Of a DNA stretch of 64,000 nt, positions 53,215 through 63,184 are shown in pieces (the first letter of the stretch is position 1; each line of letters begins with the position of its first letter). A program made the translations under genes and the position numbers. Source of the DNA: Acidobacteria bacterium AB60 (lineage in GTDB: Bacteria > Acidobacteriota > Terriglobia > Terriglobales > Acidobacteriaceae); NCBI GenBank assembly GCA_008682415.1, contig VANK01000007.1, positions 248,001 to 312,000 on the forward strand, given 5' to 3'. Under the pieces are notes generated by a model. It was not told the origin of the DNA and did no database searches. It worked only from the letters and a program-made list of their open reading frames with translations.

Positions 53215-54582
53215 GTGCGCGACTTTAGATTCTCCTCTACCTTGCTTCCGTTGATTCCGTGTATCGCCCTCGTCGGGTGCGGCGGTAAGCCGTCGATCGA
53301 TGTGCCAGTTTCCCTGACGACCATCGGACAGGCCACTCCCGTCGCCGTGACAGTGCACGAGACCCACGGTGTCAAAAAGGCGACCGCGATGCTGGAACAG
53401 AACGGAACCCAGTACCCTGTGTGGCAGACGGGCGAGGCCAAGGGCCCCGACGCAACGTTCAAGTTCACCGTGGGGGCCAGGACCACCCCACAGTTAAAGG
53501 ACGGAAAGGCGCGGCTGATTATCGAGGCGACCGGGGGCGGATTCATGGGCGGAACCGCGCAATTAGAGCGCGATGTTACCGTGGCAACCCAGCCGCCCCA
53601 GGTAAGCGCCGACTCCGATCAACACTACCTCTATCTGGGGATGGCTGACCTGGCCACGATGAACGTGACTGGATCGTATACGGCGGCGGGTGTGCGCGTC
53701 GGCGATCAGACCTTTCGTGCGTGGCCCATGCCCGGCGGCAAGCCGGGACTCTTCTCGCTCTTTGCCTTCGCCTGGAACATGCCTCAGGGGACCACGCCGC
53801 TGGTCTTCGCGTCGAATGGCGCCGGCAACGATGTGACCACGCCGCTTACCGTCATCTTTCCCAAGAAAGAGCAGCCCGTCTACACGCAGCACACCATACA
53901 GGTGTCAGATCAATTCATGCAAAAGGTGCTCGGCGAGCTTGATCCCAACGGAACGGGCGATCCGGTGGCCCGCTTCGTCAGAATCAACAGCGAGATGCGC
54001 AAGGCCAACAACAAGACCCTCGCCGATCTCCGGCTCAAATCCGCTGATCATTTCCTGTGGTCGCAGCCGTTCACCCGCCAGAGCCATTCCGCGGCAGAGG
54101 CTACCTTCGCCGATGTCCGCAGCTACATCTACCACGGGCAGAAGATCGATCAACAGGTGCATCTGGGATATGACCTGGCTGTGACCCAGCACGTCGGGGT
54201 CGAAGCTTCCAATGATGGCCGTGTCGTGTGGGCCGCGCCGCTCGGGATCTACGGCAACTGCATCGTGGTCGACCACGGCTATGGGCTGCAGACGATCTAT
54301 GGCCATCTGAGCCGCATCGACGTGCACGAAGGCGACATGGTGAAGCGTGGCGGTGTCATGGGCCTGAGCGGCATGACGGGCATGGCCGGCGGAGATCACG
54401 TCCACTTCGCCATGCAACTGGACGGCGTGCAGATCGATCCCAAGGAGTGGTGGGATCCGCACTGGATCAAGGATCACGTCGCGCGGCGTGTGGACCTGCC
54501 CGGCTTTACGGAACAGGCCGCGGCTCCTGCGGGCGAGTCGCCAAAACGGCACAGCGCCGGGAAGCATAGCCACCACCGATAG
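53215..54582 (+). CDS. M23-family peptidoglycan metallopeptidase, lipoprotein
   Basis: The 455-residue protein has a lipobox (ALVGC, Cys22), beta-rich N-terminal domains and a C-terminal LytM domain at about 300-420. The zinc ligands are visible as HLGYDLAVTQ (HxxxD) and GGDHVHFAM (HxH), with NCIVVDHGYGLQTIYGHLS between. It would cut peptidoglycan cross-links or act as an adaptor for amidases; both metal motifs are intact, so it is probably active. Basic His/Arg-rich tail. GTG start at 53215. Confidence 0.9.
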   Translation: MRDFRFSSTLLPLIPCIALVGCGGKPSIDVPVSLTTIGQATPVAVTVHETHGVKKATAMLEQNGTQYPVWQTGEAKGPDATFKFTVGARTTPQLKDGKARLIIEATGGGFMGGTAQLERDVTVATQPPQVSADSDQHYLYLGMADLATMNVTGSYTAAGVRVGDQTFRAWPMPGGKPGLFSLFAFAWNMPQGTTPLVFASNGAGNDVTTPLTVIFPKKEQPVYTQHTIQVSDQFMQKVLGELDPNGTGDPVARFVRINSEMRKANNKTLADLRLKSADHFLWSQPFTRQSHSAAEATFADVRSYIYHGQKIDQQVHLGYDLAVTQHVGVEASNDGRVVWAAPLGIYGNCIVVDHGYGLQTIYGHLSRIDVHEGDMVKRGGVMGLSGMTGMAGGDHVHFAMQLDGVQIDPKEWWDPHWIKDHVARRVDLPGFTEQAAAPAGESPKRHSAGKHSHHR

Positions 54583-54604
54583 ATCCCGCTGGTGGTGATG
54601 CGGC

Positions 54605-56326
54605 CTAGCTCCCGGTCTTCTTCTCGATCTTGGCCCAGGTGTCTTTCAGTGGCAGCGTGCGATTGAAAACCAGCGCGCCTTCCGTACTGTGGATGTCAGC
54701 CGTGAAGTAGCCTACTCGCTCAAACTGGAAAGGTGCGCCGGGCTGGGCTGAGGCCAGCGAAGGCTCAAGCTTCGCATCCGAAATTATTTCGAGCGAGTTG
54801 GGATTGAGATTATCCAGGAAGCTGCCGCCTTCCGCGCAGTCGTTGGGATCGGGCTTGGCGAAGAGCTTCTCGTAGAGCCGCACCTCGGCCGTCAGTGCGT
54901 GCGCCGTCGACACCCAGTGAATCGTCGACTTCACCTTGCGTCCATCAGGCGAGTTGCCGCCGCGGCTCGCCGGGTCATAGGTGCAGTGCACTTCCACCAC
55001 GTTCCCTTCCGAATCTTTCACCACGGTCTGGGCCGTGATGAAGTACGCGTTCCGCAGGCGAACCTCCTTGCCGGGCGAGAGACGATAGTACTTCGGCGGT
55101 GGCACTTCCCGGAAATCGTCCTGCTCGATGTAGATCTCGCGGGAGAACGGCACCTGCCGGGTGCCCGCCTCGAGGTCCTCCGGGTTGTTGGCCACCTCCA
55201 TGTGTTCGGTCTGGCCTTCCGGATAATTTGTAATTACAACCTTCAGCGGGCGCAGGACGGCCATCGCGCGCAGGGCGCGGTGATTCAGATCGTCGCGCTG
55301 GAAGTGCTCCAGCATCTCGATGTCCACAATGCCGTTGGTCCGGGAGACCCCCGCCTGCGCCACGAAAGCGCGTATTGCCTCTGGCGTGAAGCCACGACGG
55401 CGCAGACCCGACAGGGTCGGCATGCGCGGATCATCCCATCCACTTACGCGGCCCTCCTGCACCAGTTGCAGAAGCTTGCGCTTGCTGAGCAGCGTGTAGG
55501 TGATCGAGAGCCGATCAAATTCGATCTGCTGGGAAGGGAAGATGCCCAGGTTTTCGATGAACCAGCGGTAAAGCGGCTGATGGTCGGCAAACTCGAGGGA
55601 GCACATGGAGTGCGTCACGTTCTCGATCGAATCCGACTGCCCGTGCGCATAATCGTACATCGGGTAGATGCACCAGTCGTCGCCCGTGCGGTGATGGGTC
55701 GCGTGCAGGATCCGGTACATGACCGGATCGCGCATGTTCAGGTTGGGCGAAGACATGTCGATCTTCGCGCGCAGCACGCGGCTGCCGTCGGGAAACTCGC
55801 CTGCCCTCATCCGTTGAAACAGGTCCAGGTTCTCTTCGACGGGACGATCCCGGTACGGAGAGTTCCTGCCCGGCTCGGTCAGCGTTCCGCGATGCTGACG
55901 AATCTCCTCGGCGCTCAGGTCATCCACGTAAGCCTTGCCGTCCCGGATAAGCTTGAGCGCCCACTCGTACAGTTGGCCAAAGTAATCGGAGGCATAGCAA
56001 AGGCGCTCCCAGTCAAAACCAAGCCAATGCACGTCGCGCTGGATAGAGTCGACGTACTCCTGCTCCTCCTTCTCCGGATTCGTATCGTCGAAGCGCAGGT
56101 TGGTCTTGCCGCCGAAATCGTCCGCCAGCCCGAAGTCGATGCAGATCGCCTTCGCATGGCCAATATGGAGATAGCCATTGGGCTCAGGCGGAAACCGCGT
56201 CTGAATCACAGCGTCGCCAAATTTGCGCGTCGCGGCATCTTCAGCAATCTGCTCGCGGAGAAAGTTTGAGGCGGGACGCGGCTCGGAACTGGGGGTCTCG
56301 GGTGCTGCGGTGTTGCTGTTCGTCAT
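54605..56326 (-). CDS. glnS: Glutaminyl-tRNA synthetase
   Basis: GlnRS charges tRNA-Gln. The 573-residue class I synthetase has the HIGH motif in [17 protein letters not shown] at about residue 52 and the KMSKS-type motif [10 protein letters not shown]. The C-terminal beta-barrel anticodon-binding part includes [20 protein letters not shown] and [10 protein letters not shown]-like stretches. Length and motifs separate it from GltX. A direct glnS in bacteria reflects acquisition from eukaryotes in the distant past (known for the family). Confidence 0.97.
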   Translation of the reverse strand: MTNSNTAAPETPSSEPRPASNFLREQIAEDAATRKFGDAVIQTRFPPEPNGYLHIGHAKAICIDFGLADDFGGKTNLRFDDTNPEKEEQEYVDSIQRDVHWLGFDWERLCYASDYFGQLYEWALKLIRDGKAYVDDLSAEEIRQHRGTLTEPGRNSPYRDRPVEENLDLFQRMRAGEFPDGSRVLRAKIDMSSPNLNMRDPVMYRILHATHHRTGDDWCIYPMYDYAHGQSDSIENVTHSMCSLEFADHQPLYRWFIENLGIFPSQQIEFDRLSITYTLLSKRKLLQLVQEGRVSGWDDPRMPTLSGLRRRGFTPEAIRAFVAQAGVSRTNGIVDIEMLEHFQRDDLNHRALRAMAVLRPLKVVITNYPEGQTEHMEVANNPEDLEAGTRQVPFSREIYIEQDDFREVPPPKYYRLSPGKEVRLRNAYFITAQTVVKDSEGNVVEVHCTYDPASRGGNSPDGRKVKSTIHWVSTAHALTAEVRLYEKLFAKPDPNDCAEGGSFLDNLNPNSLEIISDAKLEPSLASAQPGAPFQFERVGYFTADIHSTEGALVFNRTLPLKDTWAKIEKKTGS

Positions 56327-56471
56327 TGCAGGTCCTTCAGAGAGGCGAAAAAGAACGCACTGCCTAAGATATTTCTGGAATATCCAAGTTTATCGCACTG
56401 GATACAAGTGCTGCGCCTCAAGCGGCGGACCCGCAGAGACTATATCCAAAACGCGGACACGTGCCGCCGGG

Positions 56472-57152
56472 TCAGAGCTGGTCAATTACGTCGCGGAAGT
56501 CCCACACGCCGGAGTGCTGCTTCGAAAGCCACTCCGCCGCTCGCACCGCGCCCAGCGCGAATCCCCGCCGGCTGCTAGCATCGTGGCGCAGTTCGATCAC
56601 ATCCACGTCGCTCTCGGCCTTCACGATATGCTCGCCCTTGGCATCGCCCACCCGATGCGACGTGACTTCCACGTGCGTGCCCGGACGGGCGCGCTCAACG
56701 ATCTCCTTCAATGTGAGCGCGGTTCCCGAGGGAGCGTCCACCTTCGTCGTATGATGGGTTTCCGTCACCGAAAAGGCATATCCGTCGAGCTTGGCCAGTT
56801 CGGCGGTCAGCCGAAAAAGCTTCTGGACTCCGATGGAGAAGTTGCTGGAATAGAGCATGGCACCCCCGCGACGCTCGGCAATCGCCTTCATCGCGTCCAG
56901 ATGCTTGTACCACCCGGTAGTGCCTACGACGATCTTGCAGCCCAGGGCGAGCACGGCCCGCATATTCTCTACCGCAGCCTCGGGAGCCGTGAAGTCGATT
57001 ACCACGTCCACGCCGGCCAGGGTGGGAGCCGTGAGGGCAGAAGCCCCCTTGTTCTCGAAGATGTCGAGAGCGCGCACTCCGTGGCCGCGTTCGGCGGCTA
57101 TGTTCGCCACCAGCGAGCCGGTCTTGCCCTTGCCGAGAACCAGAATCGTCAT
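56472..57152 (-). CDS. dapB: 4-hydroxy-tetrahydrodipicolinate reductase
   Basis: DapB reduces the product of DapA in lysine/diaminopimelate synthesis. The 226-residue protein has MTILVLGKGKTGSLVA at the N-terminus (NAD(P)-binding), VVGTTGWYKH, and the family signature SVTETHHTTKVDAPSGTAL (ETHHxxKxDAPSGTA). It is slightly shorter than usual (240-270). The ATG at 57152 is where the GxGxxG strand begins. It is the last gene of the asd-lysC group, with a DUF3237-like gene between. Confidence 0.93.
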   Translation of the reverse strand: MTILVLGKGKTGSLVANIAAERGHGVRALDIFENKGASALTAPTLAGVDVVIDFTAPEAAVENMRAVLALGCKIVVGTTGWYKHLDAMKAIAERRGGAMLYSSNFSIGVQKLFRLTAELAKLDGYAFSVTETHHTTKVDAPSGTALTLKEIVERARPGTHVEVTSHRVGDAKGEHIVKAESDVDVIELRHDASSRRGFALGAVRAAEWLSKQHSGVWDFRDVIDQL

Positions 57153-57162
57153 TCCCAAATCC

Positions 57163-57711
57163 TTAGTGAGAGGGAGCTTGCGTGCTAGGAGGTGCCGCAC
57201 CCACAGCGTGATAAAAGCGGATGCGCACAGCCGGCTTGCCTTCTACGGTCGCCCCTTCCAGAGTTCCCACGTACACTCCGCCGTTCAGCCAATCATACTT
57301 CCCCTTGGGCGCTTCAAAGACCGGGGACGTCAGGATCTCGCCGCGCTTGCCGTCTGAACTCGTGCACTGCGTGCCGCTATTGCGAACGTTGATGATCACG
57401 CCGTCCTCGGTCTGGATCATATAGTCGGCATGAATCGTGAAACAGCCGCCCGGATTGGCCAACTGCCAGTCCCAGCCGCCGGGAAGAATGTGCCCCTTGA
57501 GCCGCGGTCCCGCAAAAGTTCCGCCGGTGATCGGCACAATGTTCCGCTTGCCCTGCGGGGTCTCGCCAACGGGTTGCGATGCCCCCAGCGTCACAAGCTC
57601 CTCGTATACAAACTCAAGCTTCGGCGCCGACGCATCCGCCTGTGCAGCGGATTGCCCGTAGAGCGGCGCCGTCATCAAGGCAATCGCAAAGATGTGGGCC
57701 GTCTTCCGCAT
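57163..57711 (-). CDS. Secreted DUF3237-family protein
   Basis: The 182-residue protein has a signal peptide (MRKTAHIFAIALMTAPLYG, first 19 residues) and a beta-barrel domain with FVYEELVTLGASQPVGETPQG, IVPITGGTFAGPRLKGHILPGG and DWQLANPGGCFTIHADYMIQ (in parts), the DUF3237 signature. Function unknown. It sits between lysC and dapB, 10 bases before dapB, although a periplasmic protein has no known part in lysine synthesis. The start is uncertain: ATG at 57711 or 57723. Confidence 0.8.
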   Translation of the reverse strand: MRKTAHIFAIALMTAPLYGQSAAQADASAPKLEFVYEELVTLGASQPVGETPQGKRNIVPITGGTFAGPRLKGHILPGGWDWQLANPGGCFTIHADYMIQTEDGVIINVRNSGTQCTSSDGKRGEILTSPVFEAPKGKYDWLNGGVYVGTLEGATVEGKPAVRIRFYHAVGAAPPSTQAPSH

Positions 57712-57748
57712 GGCCTCCCGCATAACTGAACAGGCTAATAGCCAACAG

Positions 57749-59167
57749 CTAAGAGCTGACGGCTGCCTTTCTAGCTTCCACGTCGAAGATAGTGGGATCC
57801 GGGTCTTGAAAGAACGCCGCGTGCAGCGAGCGCACCGCCTCGTCCGCGTCTTCTTCGTCAATCATGAAGCTCATGTTGATCTCACTCGCGCCCTGCGAGA
57901 TCATCCGCACGTTGATGTGGCGGACGGCGGTGAAGACCTGCGCCGCCATCCCGTTCTGGCCGCGGATATCTTCGCCCACCAGACACACCAGCGCCTTTTT
58001 GCCCTCGTACTTCACGTCCGCCAGCTTGCTCAAATCGGCCGCAATCGCCGGCAGCTTGTCATTGGAATCCACCGTGAGCGACACCGAAACTTCGCTGGTC
58101 GAGACCATGTCCACCGGGCACTGGTGCTTGTCGAAGATGTCGAAGATAGCCTTGAGATAGCCGTGCGTCATCAGCATGCGGCTCGCCACCACATCGATAA
58201 TGCTGAGCTTCTTCTTCACCGCAATTGACTTGAACGGGCTCTTGCAGTGCGGTGCCAGCGAGATGATGCGTGTTCCTTCGTTGCTGGGATTCTTGCTGTT
58301 CAACACCAGCACAGGGATGTTCTTCTTGACCGCCGGCAGGATCGTTGCCGGGTGCAGAACCTTGGCTCCGAAATAGGCCAGTTCGGCGGCTTCCTCAAAG
58401 CTGATCACCTTCACGCGTAGCGCGTCAGGGCAGACGCGCGGGTCGCTCGTCATGATCCCGTCCACGTCTGTCCAGATCTCGATGGCCTCTGCGTGCATGG
58501 CCCCGCCAATCAGGGCCCCGGTGAAGTCCGAGCCGCCTCTGCCAAGCGTGGTGGTAATACCGGCTTCGTTCGATGCAATGAAGCCGCCGAGCACCGGGAC
58601 CTTGCCTTCGTTCACGAGCGGGCGAATCTTCTCCTCCGCGCGTTTCTCGATAGCGGTATCGATCGGTGTCGCTTTCTGGAAGTGGGAGTCGGTAACGATC
58701 ACGTCGCGTGCATCCACGTGCGCTGCGTTGATTCCTCGCTCCTGGAACGCCGCGGCAATCATGCGGCTCGACAGGCGCTCACCGTAACTCACAATCAGGT
58801 CGGAGATGCGCGGCGTGAGCTCCAGAATCGCCGCCAGGCCGCGCAGAATCTCGTCAAGCTGATCGAATTTCTGGTCGATCCAGTTGATCAGCTCTACGGC
58901 GCTGGCCCTCTCCTTCACCAGAGCCGCTGCCGTATCGCGGTGGCGCGAACGCAGGCGGGAACTGAGGGCCAGTGCCCCGGTTCGGTCGCCGGCTGCCGCG
59001 CAAGTCCCGCAGCGCAGAAGCTGGTCCGTGACCTTGGCCATGGCGCTCACCACCACCACCGGCGATTTCCCCGCGGAGACGCGGCCAGCCACAATCGAGG
59101 CCGTCCGTGCAATGGCGGTTTGATCCTCCACTGAGGTTCCGCCAAACTTCATGACCACCAGGCTCAT
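57749..59167 (-). CDS. lysC: Aspartate kinase
   Basis: LysC phosphorylates aspartate, the first step toward lysine, threonine, methionine and DAP. The 472-residue monofunctional enzyme has VVMKFGGTSVED at the N-terminus, the catalytic loop GRGGSDFTGALIGGA, and two C-terminal ACT domains (about 320-460) that sense end products. The ATG at 59167 is used; a GTG at 59197 just after asd would add 10 residues. It lies in the asd-lysC operon. Confidence 0.96.
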   Translation of the reverse strand: MSLVVMKFGGTSVEDQTAIARTASIVAGRVSAGKSPVVVVSAMAKVTDQLLRCGTCAAAGDRTGALALSSRLRSRHRDTAAALVKERASAVELINWIDQKFDQLDEILRGLAAILELTPRISDLIVSYGERLSSRMIAAAFQERGINAAHVDARDVIVTDSHFQKATPIDTAIEKRAEEKIRPLVNEGKVPVLGGFIASNEAGITTTLGRGGSDFTGALIGGAMHAEAIEIWTDVDGIMTSDPRVCPDALRVKVISFEEAAELAYFGAKVLHPATILPAVKKNIPVLVLNSKNPSNEGTRIISLAPHCKSPFKSIAVKKKLSIIDVVASRMLMTHGYLKAIFDIFDKHQCPVDMVSTSEVSVSLTVDSNDKLPAIAADLSKLADVKYEGKKALVCLVGEDIRGQNGMAAQVFTAVRHINVRMISQGASEINMSFMIDEEDADEAVRSLHAAFFQDPDPTIFDVEARKAAVSS

Positions 59168-59200
59168 GCGATCGATCTCATTCTTAGGTTCATCCACGGG

Positions 59201-60277
59201 TCAGCCGCGCGAAGCCACAGCACTGACCGGCTCGAGCTTCCCGAGGCTGGCAAGCAGCTCCGCGTTCAGGATGGCAGCGCCGGCGGCGCCGCGAATGGTG
59301 TTGTGCGAGAGCACCGAAAACTTCCAATCGAGCAGGCCGCACGGACGCAGGCGGCCCACGGTGACCGCCATGCCGCGGCCGCGATTCCGGTCCAACCGTG
59401 GCTGCGGACGGTCCTCCTGCGGGGCGAACTCGACCGGCTGCTCCGGCGCCATGGGCAGATGCTGTCCGGCCAGCGGGCGAAACTCCGTCCACGCCTCTAG
59501 AATTTGCTCCCGCGTAGCCGGCTTGCCCAGCTTGATGCTCATGCTTACGGTGTGGCCGTCGACGACCGGAACCCGGTTGCAACTCGCGCTCATGCGCGCC
59601 GGCAACGGCTTCACGGCGTGCCCCTCCAGAGTGCCCAGCAGCTTGAGAAGCTCCTCTTCCATCTTCTCTTCTTCTTTGGCAATGTAGGGAACCACATTGT
59701 CCATAATGTCCATCGAAGCCACACCGGGATAGCCGGCTCCGGAGATGGCCTGCATCGACGTCGCAAAGATCTGCTCGACCCCGAAGCGCTCCACCAGCGG
59801 CTTCAACGCAAGCACCGGCCCCATTACCGTGCAGTTGGAATTGGTCACCATGTATCCGCCCGACTCCTTGCGCCAGGGCTGCTCCTCGATCATGTGCAGG
59901 TGATCGGCATTCACCTCGGGAATTACCAGGGGGACATTCGGAGCCATGCGGAACGCGCTGGAATTAGATACCACCGCACAGCCGGCCGCCGCAAACCTGG
60001 GCTCCATCTCGCGCGCAATTCCCGCATCCACGCTGGCGAAGATAATCTTCGGCGCGCCCTCCGGCTCCGCAGGCGAAACCGTCATCCGCGCAATGCGCTC
60101 GGGCAGCGGCGTGTCCAGGCGCCACTTGGCTGCTTCTCCATAGGTTTTGCCGCTCGACCGGTCGCTGGCCGCCAGCCACGCGACCTCGAACCACGGGTGG
60201 TTCTCAAGCAGCTGAATGAATCGTTGCCCGACCATGCCGGTCGCGCCTAGAATGCCGATGGGATGTTTGGTTTGCAT
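59201..60277 (-). CDS. asd: Aspartate-semialdehyde dehydrogenase
   Basis: Asd reduces aspartyl phosphate, the product of the neighbouring LysC, to the semialdehyde. The 358-residue protein has HPIGILGATGMVGQRFIQLL, the active-site MVTNSNCTVMGPVLALKPL (Cys), and RVPVVDGHTVSMSIKLGKPA, with the later His. The insertion pattern is that of the archaeal/fungal-type branch. It is the first gene of the asd-lysC group. Confidence 0.96.
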   Translation of the reverse strand: MQTKHPIGILGATGMVGQRFIQLLENHPWFEVAWLAASDRSSGKTYGEAAKWRLDTPLPERIARMTVSPAEPEGAPKIIFASVDAGIAREMEPRFAAAGCAVVSNSSAFRMAPNVPLVIPEVNADHLHMIEEQPWRKESGGYMVTNSNCTVMGPVLALKPLVERFGVEQIFATSMQAISGAGYPGVASMDIMDNVVPYIAKEEEKMEEELLKLLGTLEGHAVKPLPARMSASCNRVPVVDGHTVSMSIKLGKPATREQILEAWTEFRPLAGQHLPMAPEQPVEFAPQEDRPQPRLDRNRGRGMAVTVGRLRPCGLLDWKFSVLSHNTIRGAAGAAILNAELLASLGKLEPVSAVASRG

Positions 60278-60520
60278 GACGTTGTGAACATTCCAGTGTA
60301 CTAGAGACCGGGATCAGAGATGAGTCGTCATTGCTCAACCCGCCGGTTAGAGAAAAGGCTCTTCTCTTCAGTCCTTCGCTCCGACGCCGGTTCAGGTCCG
60401 AGACCTGAGGTCCCGGGCTAGCGTTTGCGAAAAACTTGCCAGGGCAGGGAACTGGAATTGGGGCTCGACCATCCACGCAAGGAACACCGATCCGCGCCTC
60501 GTTCCTCCCGAATGTCGAAG

Positions 60521-60823
60521 TTACAGCGGCCATGCCGGAACCGAGCAGTGCTCTCCCGTCACGGTCGTCCACTCCCGCACATACCAACGCTTCACCAGGC
60601 CGTGCAGCACATAGGGGTCGTTCCGGGCAAAGCTCTCCGCCACCGCGGGGGAGTCGCCGCGGAAGAGCAAGATCGCCGTATCCACGGGATCCGCAAGAGC
60701 TCCGCCCAACTCCAGCTCTCCGCGGTCGCAGGACTCCCACGCCAGGGCAAGATGCCGGCTCCGGAACTCGGCCCGTCGCTGCAGGTAATCGTCCGCCAGT
60801 TGGTAGAACAGCAGATAGTGCAT
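60521..60823 (-). CDS. YciI-like protein
   Basis: The 100-residue protein has the YciI fold pattern: YLLFYQLADDYLQRRAEFRS with a conserved His (RHLALAW), a G-rich strand (LELGGALADP) and RNDPYVLHGLVKRWYVREW with Asp-Pro. Members resemble dehydrochlorinase-like or muconolactone-type small enzymes, mostly unknown. ATG at 60823 follows GGAGAGCG. It is downstream of the isocitrate dehydrogenase gene. Confidence 0.85.
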   Translation of the reverse strand: MHYLLFYQLADDYLQRRAEFRSRHLALAWESCDRGELELGGALADPVDTAILLFRGDSPAVAESFARNDPYVLHGLVKRWYVREWTTVTGEHCSVPAWPL

Positions 60824-60853
60824 CGCGCTCTCCATATGTTCGGAGAAGACAGC

Positions 60854-61867
60854 TTACCCCATCGCCGCCAATACGGCATCGGCAAACTGGGTTGTCCCGC
60901 AGTTCCCGCCTACGTCGCGCGTCAGGCACTTACGCTCCGAGTACACCTGCTCCAGGGCCTTCTGCACGCGGTCGGCTGCCGCCTCTTCGTCCAGGTGGCG
61001 CAGCATCAGAATTGCCGATTGCAGCAGCGCCGTCGGATTGGCGATATCCTTTCCCGCGATATCCGGCGCTGACCCGTGCACGGCCTCGAAGATCGCGCAG
61101 TCCGCTCCCAGATTGGCTCCTGGCACCAGTCCCAGGCCGCCCACAAAGGCCGCGCAGAGATCGCTCACGATATCCCCGTAAAGGTTCTCCAGCAGCAGCG
61201 TGTCGTATTGGTACGGATTCATTACTAGCTGCATGCAGGTGTTGTCGATGATGTGTTCTCCGTAGAAGACCTCCGGAAAACCTTCGGACACTTTCCGCGC
61301 GCACCGCAGGAACAATCCGTCGCTGAGCTTCATGATGTTCGCTTTGTGCACCGAGTGGATCTTCTTGCGGCCATGCTTGCGGGCGTACTCGAAAGCAAAC
61401 TTGGCGATGCGCGTTGATCCTTTCTCCGTGATCACCTTGATGCTCTCCACCACGCCCGGAACCACCTCGTGCTCCAGGCCTACGTACTCGCCTTCCGTGT
61501 TCTCGCGCACGATGATCAGGTCCACGCCGGGCCACTTCGTCTCCAGGCCGGGTAGATTCTTGATCGGCCTGAAGTTCGCAAACAGGTCGAACCGCTTGCG
61601 CAGGGTCACATTGATGCTCTTGAACCCGCCCCCGATCGGAGTCGTCACCGGGCCCTTGAGCGCCACCTTGTTGTGCTCGATTGATTCATACAGAGCGTTG
61701 GGAATGTACTCGCCGAAGATCTCAAATGCCTCGGCTCCGGCAGCGTGCCGGTCCCAGTCAAATTTCACGCCGGTGGCTTCAAGGATGCGGACCACCGCCT
61801 GCGTAACCTCCGGGCCGATGCCATCGCCGGGAATCAACGTGACTTTATGAGTAGTTTGATTGCTCAT
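60854..61867 (-). CDS. NAD-dependent isocitrate dehydrogenase
   Basis: The 337-residue protein belongs to the isocitrate/isopropylmalate dehydrogenase family: VTLIPGDGIGPEVTQAVVRI at the start, SINVTLRKRFDLFANFRPI (substrate loop), RENTEGEYVGLEHEV, and VHGSAPDIAGKDIANPTALL (cofactor loop with residues of the NAD type). It would feed 2-oxoglutarate to the TCA cycle and glutamate/proline pool. It overlaps the proC stop by one base (TAATG), so they are translationally coupled. Confidence 0.9.
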   Translation of the reverse strand: MSNQTTHKVTLIPGDGIGPEVTQAVVRILEATGVKFDWDRHAAGAEAFEIFGEYIPNALYESIEHNKVALKGPVTTPIGGGFKSINVTLRKRFDLFANFRPIKNLPGLETKWPGVDLIIVRENTEGEYVGLEHEVVPGVVESIKVITEKGSTRIAKFAFEYARKHGRKKIHSVHKANIMKLSDGLFLRCARKVSEGFPEVFYGEHIIDNTCMQLVMNPYQYDTLLLENLYGDIVSDLCAAFVGGLGLVPGANLGADCAIFEAVHGSAPDIAGKDIANPTALLQSAILMLRHLDEEAAADRVQKALEQVYSERKCLTRDVGGNCGTTQFADAVLAAMG

Positions 61868-62655
61868 TATTCTCCTGTGGTTTGAGATCTCTGATGGACG
61901 CGGAGCATCACTTCATCCAGCGCGTCGTGAATCCTGTGGAATAGGCCTTGTGACTCCAGGTGCCTGAGGATCTGCTCGTTCAGGCCGCCCGGCGTGGCGT
62001 GCGCGGTGGCCATCGCGCGAAAACCCAGCCCGGGTGCATGAGCGGCTGCCTCCTGGAGCGACGGCAACATGCGGCTCACATAATCGCGTGCCGGGTGTGC
62101 GGAGAGCCCGCGCTGGACCAGCCACGATGTCACGCTGTCGGCAAAGGCAAAATACGAGGCGACCACCGACGAGGCGGCGCCGATTGCGTTGATCTGTTCT
62201 TCCGTTTCCACTGCGAAAGCCGGCCCCACCCGCTCAAACAATCCCATCGCCGCCTCATCGGCCGGGTAAACCGCGGTCGGACTCTGCAATTGCGCTGCAG
62301 ATGGCAACGGGACAGCCCGCGCGATCTTCACCGAGGGAGCTGCCAGCCCGCGCAGCCTTTCCACCGTGAAAGTTGCTACCACGCTGATAACGTGGTGTGA
62401 TTCCCTGAACCTCAGTTCTCGCAGGACACTCTCGGCAACCTGGGGCCGGACCGCCAGCACCGCCATCTCGCACCGGTCGAGCACCTCCTGGTTCGAGCCG
62501 GCGACCACGACCTCTGGAAATCGTGCCGCTAGCCCGGATGCCGCGGCCGGATTACGAGGCGAAAGCACAATTTCGGATGGAGGGTCGGTCGAAGCACGCA
62601 ACCCCGCCACCATGGCGGATGCTATCGAGCCGACTCCGACAAAACCCAGTCTCAT
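61867..62655 (-). CDS. proC: Pyrroline-5-carboxylate reductase family protein
   Basis: The 262-residue NAD(P)-binding protein opens MRLGFVGVGSIASAMVAGL, has ILAVRPQVAESVL-like AVLAVRPQVAESVLREL, and carries a C-terminal domain with FAFADSVTSWLVQRGLSAHP and ATPGGLNEQILRHLE, the P5CR dimer/active-site region. Some signature positions differ from typical ProC (usually VLAVKPQ, with a threonine/serine-rich end), so it may be a paralogue. The stop overlaps the start of the isocitrate dehydrogenase gene. Confidence 0.85.
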   Translation of the reverse strand: MRLGFVGVGSIASAMVAGLRASTDPPSEIVLSPRNPAAASGLAARFPEVVVAGSNQEVLDRCEMAVLAVRPQVAESVLRELRFRESHHVISVVATFTVERLRGLAAPSVKIARAVPLPSAAQLQSPTAVYPADEAAMGLFERVGPAFAVETEEQINAIGAASSVVASYFAFADSVTSWLVQRGLSAHPARDYVSRMLPSLQEAAAHAPGLGFRAMATAHATPGGLNEQILRHLESQGLFHRIHDALDEVMLRVHQRSQTTGE

Positions 62656-62701
62656 GCCAACTTCCTCGTATATGAGAGTCGTTTCCCATCTAAACTGGGA
62701 C

Positions 62702-63184
62702 TCAAGCGGAAGGCGCCTTACCCTTCCCCACCCGGCCCTCCAAAAGCCCTTCCAGCTCTTCCTTGAACTCCCGCACGTCTTTGAAGTCCCGATACACGCT
62801 CGCGAACCGGATATACGCCACCGTGTCGATTCCCTTCAAATGATCCATGATGAGCTCGCCGATCTGGCGGGTCGTCCGTTCGCGCTCCGGAGCGTCCACC
62901 AGGTACGTCTCCGTGGCGTCGACGATCTCCTCCAGCTTGCTTGAGGCAACCGGACGCTTTTCGCAGGCTCGCAGGAGTCCACTGAGCACCTTCTGGCGGT
63001 CGAACCGCTCCCGGCGCCCATCTTTCTTCACAACCATGTAGGGAATCTCATCGATCCGCTCGTACGTGGTAAACCGCCGGTTGCAGCGCTCGCACTCCCG
63101 TCGGCGGCGAATCGAATCGGCTTCCTTGCTCTCGCGCGAATCCACCACGCGATCCTGCGCAAATCCACAATAGGGGCATTTCAT
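62702..63184 (-). CDS. nrdR: Transcriptional repressor NrdR
   Basis: NrdR represses ribonucleotide reductase genes by sensing ATP/dATP. The 160-residue protein has a zinc ribbon MKCPYCGFAQDRVVDSRESK and CERCNRRFTTYERID (four cysteines), then an ATP-cone domain (about 50-140, FDRQKVLSGLLRACEKRPVA). No nrd gene is in the window. Confidence 0.97.
   Translation of the reverse strand: MKCPYCGFAQDRVVDSRESKEADSIRRRRECERCNRRFTTYERIDEIPYMVVKKDGRRERFDRQKVLSGLLRACEKRPVASSKLEEIVDATETYLVDAPERERTTRQIGELIMDHLKGIDTVAYIRFASVYRDFKDVREFKEELEGLLEGRVGKGKAPSA

Noticed and set aside
54899-56269. 456-residue + strand ORF opposite glnS
   Set aside because: Antisense shadow of glnS with no domain.
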